Assembly (NCBI GenBank): GCA_002102555.1
Contig: MCFL01000079.1
Coordinates: 45,051 to 109,050 of the forward strand
From: Catenaria anguillulae PL171
Lineage: Eukaryota > Blastocladiomycota > Blastocladiomycetes > Blastocladiales > Catenariaceae
Length of the DNA stretch: 64,000 nt
Reading direction: 5' to 3'
In this document: positions 56,471-64,000 of the stretch, one piece after another
Position numbering within the stretch: the first letter of the stretch is position 1
Layout: every line of letters begins with the position of its first letter
Notes under the pieces: generated by a model
What the model saw: only the letters and a program-made list of their open reading frames with translations
Told to the model about the DNA's origin: nothing
Database searches by the model: none
Program-made: the position numbers and the translations under genes

Positions 56471-56966
56471 AAATTTGGATGTACCTCAATTCCTTGATAC
56501 AACCAAACTTTTCGTTGTCGCGAATCTGTGCGCAGGTCTTGTCTGTGGAGCAACACTGCGGGTGTCGGATATCGCTTGTCCGTCCTACTCGTTCTTCCCA
56601 TTGATTCACATGAACGGATTATTTTGTGCATGTGCATGTGAAAGCGACTGGGCTGGTGGGCGAACCGCGTGTTAGATGGTCTCAGCGGGCTGCCACATTG
56701 CTCCACCGACGTCACCCGATTTAGTACGTCTTGGCAGATTCGCCACCCAGGTTTACAATGGCAGTCATTTGGCCGCTTTTTCATCCCTGGAGGCAGCAAG
56801 TAAAAAAAGAAGAGGGCAGTCTATTTTACAAGGTACAGAAGCTTGGTGCAGCATTTACAGGCAACAAGTAATATGCCTCAGGCAGGGAGGAGCGAATGTG
56901 AGTCGCGAGAGTGAAGGAATGACAAACGAAATCAAGGGTATGAGACGAGGCGAATTGCATTGACCG
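56471..56966. other. Convergent 3' region of uL23 and the Rim15-like kinase
   Basis: About 500 bp between two stops. No gene seen; 56,800-56,815 is A-rich. Confidence 0.5.
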
Positions 56967-59900
56967 TTACGAGTCTGGCAATGACCCTGTTGTCGACCCG
57001 GCACCGCCAGTGTCGTTTTGATTCAGGGATCCCAAAACATCCACATTCTTCCAAGCGATAAACTCCTCGAGCTGTGCATCTACCGCACCCATCGTCTCGC
57101 CTCCACCGCCAGGGCTGGCAACAAATGCTGCTGAGGGAGATTCTGGCGACGAATCGGATTCCGACGACCCTGACGCTGCTTGGCATGAATCAACAAGCTT
57201 GGAACGCCGGCGTTGGTTTGCAGCGGAAATGGCCGAGCGCCGACGCGATTCTTTTGCGGAATCAGACGTGAGCGACATGGATTGGGTCGGATCCAAGGTG
57301 GGCGATGATGTAGCGGTCGTGAAGGAAGCAGTTCCAGTGTCTGAAGTTGCACTCGCTGCACCGGCAACACGTCCAAATGTGCCCGAGTCAACAGCCTGCG
57401 CCTCGTAGAAGCTAAAGCGGGTGACGTCTATGTTGCGAGAAGCGTTGCGAGCATCGAAATATCCCGTATCTTTCTCATCGTCGGGTTGAGGAATGAAAGG
57501 AGGAGCAAGCGATGATATGTTGGACCAGTCGATTGTTGCAAAGAATGGGTGAGCTTTGATATCTGTCAAGACAGCACCAGCGTAAGTGAAAACGGATATG
57601 TGCAGCTCGCTTCGTGGCAAGCAGGAAAAAGGGCGAACCTGCGGCGGCAAAACGCTGTTGGGGGTTCGATTCGAGCAAGTGGATAATCAAATCTCGCGCA
57701 TCGTCAGGCAACGCCTCGTCCTCATCCTGCGGCCATTGAATGTCTGGGAAAAGCAACAGGCGTGAGAACAACGTGAAGAAAAGTGGGTAAAGGCCAAACT
57801 GTACCATGATTGAGGATGTTTTTGAAAATTAGCTCGGGCGACTCGTCCGTGAAAGGTGGGTATCCCGCCATGAATTCAAACAAGCAGCATCCAAGAGCCC
57901 AATAGTCGACAGAAGGCCCATGCCCAATACCAAGGAGAAGCTCAACTGCGAGATAATCGGGCGTACCGAGGCAGTCGCGATCACCGCTTGAGCGTCGATT
58001 ATCACTGTGGTGCACACGATCCGGCTTGTCCCTTGAAACGGACGAAAAACGACTGAGGGATTTGACTGGGTCGACATTTCCAAATGCTGGATCTTGATCT
58101 TTGACGGCGACTTTGGAGAGACCGCTGGTTGGGGAGAGGAAGAACGTGTGAGGCTCTCATAGCGTAAGTAATCGACAACAGGAGGAGCTAACAAACGAAC
58201 AAGTCGGTCAGTTTGATGTGGCCATCAGCGCCAATAAGGACGTTGTCGGGCTTCAAGTCGCGGTGAGTTCTAAACTTCCACACAACAATGTTATGAAAAC
58301 AGTCACTTGCCCAGCGGAAGCGGTATGGAATGAACGTACATGGACGCGGCGTGAAGGTAATCGACAGCGGCAGTGATTTCGGCAGTGTAAAACAGGGCCA
58401 TCTCCTTCGAGAAACTGCCAATCGCGGCCAAAAGAGAGCTCAAGTCGCCTCCAATCATGTACTCCTGTATATGAAAGAGATACCCAAGAATGAGAACACA
58501 TCTTCCCATCGTTTGAAATGGATGGAAATTTGTGAACGTTCAAGTACCATGACCTAAACCAAACGGGTGCACCTGGGTTAAGGCGGGCCTGAGGTATGAC
58601 ACGGATCGAATGAAGAAAGAATGTTTTAGACGAACCAAAAACAAGTGCCGCGACGACATGAAGGCGTAATACAACCGAACAACAAAGGGTGTGTTGGCCA
58701 ATGCCAAAGCGCGGCGCTCGGCCATTACCTGTACAAAGCATGTGCTCGTGAGTTGCAGCTCCCAAGAGATGAAAAATGACAAAAGGGGCGTACATGTGTC
58801 AACATGTTTTTTCGGATCATGGTTTCTTTGTCAAGCACCTTAATAGCAAACAAATCCCCGCTAACTCGCTTTCGGCCAAGATAGACACGGCCAAAGGCCC
58901 CTTTAGAAATCGGCTTGAGAAATTCAAACTCTTCGATGCTTACACCACGACGGCCTCGTTTCCCACCGGACCCGCTGGAGGACACGCTTTGATCGCGCTT
59001 TGTCTTGGGTGGCGGCGTTTGCGGGACCGACGCCGATGGCGAAGTTTTGGACTTGCCATGGGTGGACACGACCAGAGCTGGATGGAGCGCTCCTGCAAAG
59101 GTAGACATGCCGGCGTGGCCGTGGCGGCCATGACCGCCGCTGGTGGCGTTGATGAATGCTGCGCCTCCTTGAAGCAGCGCCTGGAAGAGTGACATCGCAC
59201 GATAGGAGTATGTGGTTGGAGGTGCTGGGGATCCGTCCGACTCGTGGCCATCAAGGGAAGTTCCCGACGATGCGAGTGACGAATTGGACGAGCGTCTTGA
59301 TATGGACCGCTCCATCGGAGCCACCTTGTCTTGGTAAACCTGCATGTTCTTGAGTTTGTCGACAGAAAGACTGACAAGCTGATGCGTCAAGTCGCGGAGT
59401 AATGGATCGTTGATGTAGACACCGTCGTTTCCAACACCATCCAGTGCAGACTGGAGCTTGCCTACACACTTTTTGGCCTTGTCCAGAGCTGAGGGCTGCT
59501 TTTCGTCCAGATCGGCGACGCGGCTGCCCAGTTTGACCAAGTGATCCGCCTCCTTGCCGAGCTTCTTGAGTTGCTTGCGCGTGAGCTCGCACGGTGGTGA
59601 AGCACCACCTGACGTTTGCGCCTCATCTGCTGCAGCAATAAAGTCGTTCCGCCGCTTGACAATTTGGCCAACAATCCTTCGAATCTGAATGTCGTCACGG
59701 TAGAGGTGAAGCTCGATTTGTTGGGAGATCTTGCAAAATGCTGTGTGCTCCTCCATCATGGTAGCGTCAATCATCTCTTCGCAAATGCGACAAAGTATGA
59801 CGCGCGATGGGCCAGCTGGGCTTCGAGAACGCGGAGATTGCGAATGGTGGGCTTTGGGGCGAGTGCGTGTAGGAGAGGTTGGAGTCGAGCTCACACGAGG

Positions 59901-62113
59901 TCGCAGCAACGGGGACGCCTTGTCAGAAACAACGGACGCGGACGAGAAACTGGCCTCAGACGCCGGCCGGACAATACCTGCTGCCGTGGATGACAGGCCG
60001 TCGTGCGTGGACGCCCGCGTCAGCCCCAAAGGGGAAAGGGAGCGCTTGTCATTTGCGGTTGTTGATGACAAGCGACGAGAGCGGATTGGCGACAGAAAAG
60101 AATCCGCCATGGCCGAGCGAACAGATTTGAAGAAGCCCGCAATGCTTGGCGAGGGTGGAACTTTGAGTGGTGGTGAATCGGCTCGAGTTGAGCTCGGGCT
60201 ATCCCCGGCAGTGGTCATGGAGGGCTGCGTCGCAGCTGATTGACTATCCAGGCGGAGCGGAGTGACAGGTGGGTTGATGGTCTGTGTTGCAGGAGCGAAA
60301 GGAAGAGGCGATATGCGTGGCGTAGGCACTCCGGGTTCCGTTACTTCCTGACCACGAGCACAAGGTGCGGAAATGGCCCTGGAGGGACTCGTATGTGAAG
60401 GAAATGGAACTGTGGACAATTCTGACAACGGCTCTGGGCTTGGGCTGCCAATAGATGGGGAATTCAAGTGAGGGCCCGCACGAAGAATAGTGGAGGGATG
60501 AACCGGCTGGATGGGAACCGTAACGGAGGCAGGAGAGGATGATAGCCGAAAGTCGAGAGAAGCGCCACGCTCGGAATCACTTTCCGTCAGTGATTCATTG
60601 TCAAGGGCAACGTGAGGCGGAAGGGAAAGGACCGATGACAGGCGGCGCTGTTCTGCTGTAATCGGCGGGAGTGGCGGTACGTCGGAAAAGTGATACAGTT
60701 CGTCCAAGCTGCTGGTTGCCGGTGTCCCAGAAAGGGAGGGCGAAGCTGATGAATGATCCGAGTCGCCGCCTCGCATGAATGCAGCAGGGGAGGAGGACAC
60801 GGCTGATTCAAACAGGGCGGGTGATGACTTTGAGACTGATTTAGAACGGGAGCGTGCGGAATGAACAACGGCAGCAAGGGATTCTGCCATGCGAGGGCGC
60901 GAGGCACGGCCGCGGCCTGGAGTGGCCGAAAGAACTGGAGAGCTGGCAACATCAACGAGGGAAGTTCCGATGAGGCGAGCGCCTTGAAAGTTAATGTCGG
61001 TATCGTGCAAAACTTGAGTGAGTCGGGCAATGGGCGACCAAATGAACACAAGCTGAGTCAGGAGCGCCTCGGCTGCAGGATAAAGTGGCATGGTATCAGC
61101 AACGCTGCGCCTTGGCGTAGTTCTCGCTTGAACATTGGATAAATGAGAGCGAAGTTCAATGAGCCATGAATGAAGTGATAGCACAATGTCTTGCGCATAC
61201 GAGCCGCGAAGGACAGCATCGGTCGATGTGTTCAATATATCGTTGGCAAGCTTGACGGCAGAGTCCGCAATGTGCAATAGCAATGGCGCTGGAAAGACGA
61301 GGAATAATGCGAACAGAGTTAGGTTTCAGCGTGACAGGATGACTCCAAATGCAGTGCCTTGAAACGCACAAGGCTGTGGTGCAAGAGGATTATTGCGAAA
61401 TGCGGACGAATTGTTGTTCCAAGTCGCAAGGATTGCTTTGATTGCGTCGTCCGCCCAGCTTTAAGGGATGCGAGTTCGAGAATGAGCTTACTTCGGGGAT
61501 TGAACTCGGAAGCGGACCGCATGTCGACAGGATCGCATGCGAGTGACGGGTCGCCCAATTCGTCAGGAAACGAAAAACATTGTGTCATTGGAGTGTTGAG
61601 GACAGATCCTCCCGGCGTGGAATTCGGGGAAGGTCGCCATTTTGCATGTGAATTGCTTGCCGAGGCGTTTGGTGTCGAAGTGGAGGGGGTTGTCGCTGAT
61701 TCGAGAGACTGGGAAGCCCTGCCAGGCAATGGGGGTGACGAGAGTGGGCTTGATGCACGGAGAAGAGCGGCTGCGTTTGGGTGAGGCGGTGGAAGTGCAT
61801 TTGGTCGATGTGGCCGCTTTGCGACTTGAGGCGAAGTTGCCAACAGCGAATTGGCGGAGCTGGCCCAACCTTTGGGTCTTGTGGCTGCAGATCTCCGAGT
61901 GAGACAACAGCAGGATGGGCGAGGCCGGCAGTCGCGGCGGTTCGCCGGGTGAGTGCGCAGGCTTGGGGCAGCGCCGTCAGAACCGGCTCGACTGTTGTTC
62001 ACGCTGCTGGAAGCTGAGAGACCAACAGAGCCAGCAGGAGTGGCGCGATCTTCGCAACACTGCTGAAGCAACAAGGAGCCTGATGGCTGGGAATTGGGAT
62101 CGCTGCCGTCCAT
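56967..62113 (-). CDS. Rim15/Greatwall-type AGC protein kinase
   Basis: Nutrient-signalling kinase; in yeast Rim15 acts below TORC1, PKA and Pho85 and, through endosulfines, inhibits PP2A-B55 to promote quiescence. Exons 62113-61492, 61288-58794, 58728-58636, 58553-58548 (6 nt), 58464-58340, 58269-58201, 58124-57805, 57743-57639, 57562-56967; phases agree throughout; 1476 aa. Ser/Pro-rich N-terminus, then a C2HC finger [21 protein letters not shown] (minus its first Leu) as in Rim15/Cek1, then helices. Kinase: [49 protein letters not shown] (split by an intron after AT), [19 protein letters not shown] (APE is AVE), [17 protein letters not shown]-terminal AGC tail [12 protein letters not shown] split insert between DFG and APE is typical of Greatwall kinases. 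The first 200 residues and the 203-nt first intron are the least certain. Confidence 0.9.
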
Positions 62114-62431
62114 TCAAAAAGGGTTGCGTCGATGATGATGCTAGGATGCTCGTCGAGTTGATTGCGCCGTCTTCCTCTGTGAAAAAAATGGCATTGATTG
62201 AGGCAGTGTCCACACTAGGTTTTTGCTCAGAGAACCTAGGAGTGTTGCCATCATAACAGGTTCTCGCGATAATGGAGGTCAGCTTCCAGAAACTTGTCTG
62301 GAACTGACAAACGGACGGAGCGATGTGCCTGCTTGAGGACCCAAGACCAAGTTCAATCAGCAAGTCATACCCGTGCTGACAAATGATGGATATTTGCCTT
62401 GTTTTATATTATAGATACATGCAGAGGCACA
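62114..62431. other. Kinase upstream region and 3' flank of the 7TM-like gene
   Basis: About 320 bp, AT-rich at 62,395-62,420. It must hold the kinase promoter. No other feature. Confidence 0.4.
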
Positions 62432-63950
62432 TCAATTTGTTCGCCGTGTTGAAGCGCCCGCCGTTGTTGGAGGGGTGGAGCCGACGACTCGTGTGTTACT
62501 TGCTGTCCGACGGGACGAGACAAATCTGCGGATTTCCCTGACGCTCAGGTAAGGATGCGTGGGTGGTGTTGCAGCAGCTGTCCGAGTATTGACGGGAGCT
62601 GTCCGGCGGGCCTGTTCTGAGCGCCCTCTGGGGCTACCATTCGCCCCGAGTCTGGGCCGTCGTGATATTCCCTCGGGAAGCGTAATTGTTCCCACACCCA
62701 CCAACCGAATCCACGTCCATCGCCCAAACACTTTCCACCACCTTGCTGGTCGTTCGTCCGTCGTTTGCTCAGTCGCCCGAGCCATTGGCCGAACGGCACT
62801 GTACGTTGCCGCATACATTGCTGCGTAGTTTTCGAAGGAAAACTCAATGATAGCGCTTTCCCATATGCCGACGAATGATAGAGTGGCACTGACCAAATAC
62901 GCGAGGATCGCAAATACAATGGATAATGCTGTCGTCTCGACGACTTCGGAGAGAGCTCGATTCAGGGAAACGTTGCGAGGTTGGGGCACGGCGGAGACGG
63001 ACGATCGCCGTCGTGCAACTGGTCGTCGCACGGGATCAGGGGAGCGAGGCTGCTGCCGACGGAGATGTTCGGGGTGCTGAAGCTGATGTTGTTCCTCTTC
63101 ACGAGCGTCAAACGCGGGAGGCGCATGGTCACGACCAAAGATGTACCGTTACCGCTGCTCCCAGCTTCCTCGGCCGCTTGTTCCCCTCCTTCATCAATGC
63201 CCGGGAGTCGCTGTGGCGGATCTTCACGATCTGGTTGATCCGCAACAGGTGGGGCTATTTGGAGAGCGGCTGCTGGGGATGTTTTCGGGCATTGCTTTGG
63301 GCCCGAACCCGGCGCAAGTGAATCGTGGCGGGCCCAGTAAACACGACAAGAACGAGTAGGTAGACGCCAAAGTACATGGCCTTTCCGATTCCATTGAGCT
63401 GGGTCTGATATTTGGGCTGACAAGTGCCATTGATTGGATCAAGGGACATGTCTTTCAGAACACAACTGAGTACGACAAAAAAGGTGCCTATGGCAAACAA
63501 ACAGGTCAAAATGAGCCTGATGGAGTACTGCATTGCCATGGCGGAGCGGCAGCATCTTCGTGTGAATGACCAAGTTGGGGCAAAGACCGGCAGCAGTCTC
63601 GTTGAGCGCAGTATCAGCACAAATGTGCTCAATAACTGGAACAACCCATAAAACACATCGCTCATGTCGCTTGCGAGCCGGCAGCGGGTGATGGGGTCAG
63701 CATCTTGCATCGTTGATACAAAGAGGTTCTGGCCTTGAATCGTAAAGAGAAGAGTGAAAAACAGTTGATTGATGACTTGGCATAATGATGCAATGGCGAG
63801 AGCTATTGTATGGCGCGAAGACGGCCGAGTTGCAAGTTGCTGGAGGTTGACATGGACGAGATGTATACCGAGTGGGAACGATGCTCCAAGGGCCAGTAAT
63901 GTCAAGCTCCGATTCTGTGAGGCGTCATGCATGGTTGGTGAAATTGCCAT
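62432..63950 (-). CDS. Putative seven-transmembrane protein
   Basis: First exon 63950-63309 (ATG in CAACAATGGC) encodes five hydrophobic helices: LTLLALGASFPLGIHLVHV, HTIALAIASLCQVINQLFF, VFYGLFQLLSTFVLIL, LILTCLFAIGTFFVVLSCVL and AMYFGVYLLVLVVFTGPATI followed by HLRRVR. The last exon (open from about 63,130 to the stop at 62,432) carries two more, TALSIVFAILAYLVSATLSF and FSFENYAAMYAATYSAV, then a long basic Ser/Thr/Arg-rich tail. The link is a hydrophilic region of 60-90 residues that changes frame, so at least one and probably two short introns lie between 63,308 and 63,110 (candidate sites: donor GTTCGG at 63,308, acceptor CCACAG, a second donor GTACAT). Five helices, large loop, two helices and a cytoplasmic tail are GPCR-like; no family motif seen. 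Confidence 0.65.
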
Positions 63951-64000
63951 TGTTGGCTGATTTTAAGTAAAATGGCCACAAAATGTGATAGTTGAAGGTC

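Overview
The window looks like nuclear DNA of a fungus, probably a zoosporic (flagellated) early-diverging lineage and most plausibly Blastocladiomycota. This is inferred from gene content, not from a database match. The genes carry short GT-AG introns (mostly 56-110 nt, with donors such as GTACGT, GTATGT or GTTCGT). Fungus-typical genes are present: TMA7, a DUF6604 protein, a Rim15/Greatwall-type kinase and a Cdc12/AspC-type septin. They sit beside genes usually seen in flagellates and animals but lost in most yeasts and moulds: an LRRCC1-like centriolar protein, a PPP1R21 (KLRAQ) homologue and a Na/K-ATPase-like type IIC P-ATPase. IIC ATPases are known from Blastocladiella (BePAT1/2).

Layout. 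1-9.3 kb is gene-dense: an aspartate/glutamate mitochondrial carrier (cut by the left edge), a septin, a multi-VOC-domain protein and a long Ser/Pro-rich protein. 9.3-14.1 kb has no gene I can recognise. 14,147-19,377 is a DNA transposon I can delimit from the sequence: a TA duplication, 18-bp inverted repeats, a 194-bp tandem array, subterminal GTCAC motifs and a multi-exon pogo-like DDE transposase. 20.9-23.8 kb is a DUF6604 gene. 24.3-26.7 kb holds a truncated MULE-type transposase and remains of a coiled-coil gene. 27-33.1 kb carries RBM22/Slt11 (with reading-frame breaks), the LRRCC1-like gene and RNA 3'-phosphate cyclase. 34.3-36.5 kb is a rearranged protein-kinase pseudogene. 37.3-42.1 kb carries TMA7, a one-TM protein, fructose-1,6-bisphosphatase and a cold-shock/RGG protein. 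42.1-46 kb has one unknown gene and sequence I cannot assign. 46.1-64 kb is again dense: PPP1R21, a mitochondrial-type protein, the IIC P-ATPase, ribosomal protein uL23, the Rim15-like kinase (with a 6-nt microexon) and a 7TM-like protein.

There is no operon logic. Genes are monocistronic, and several neighbours are convergent with stops 70-100 bp apart (LRRCC1-like/RTCA, TMA7/one-TM protein) or divergent with a shared upstream region (RBM22/LRRCC1-like, PPP1R21/mitochondrial protein). Themes are housekeeping metabolism and translation, cytoskeleton and centriole, endosomal trafficking, ion transport and nutrient signalling. I found no gene cluster that I would call a new biological system. 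The most notable observations are the intact-looking transposon with its internal array, the microexon in the kinase, the altered cation-site residues of the P-ATPase and the PPP1R21/LRRCC1 homologues in a fungus.
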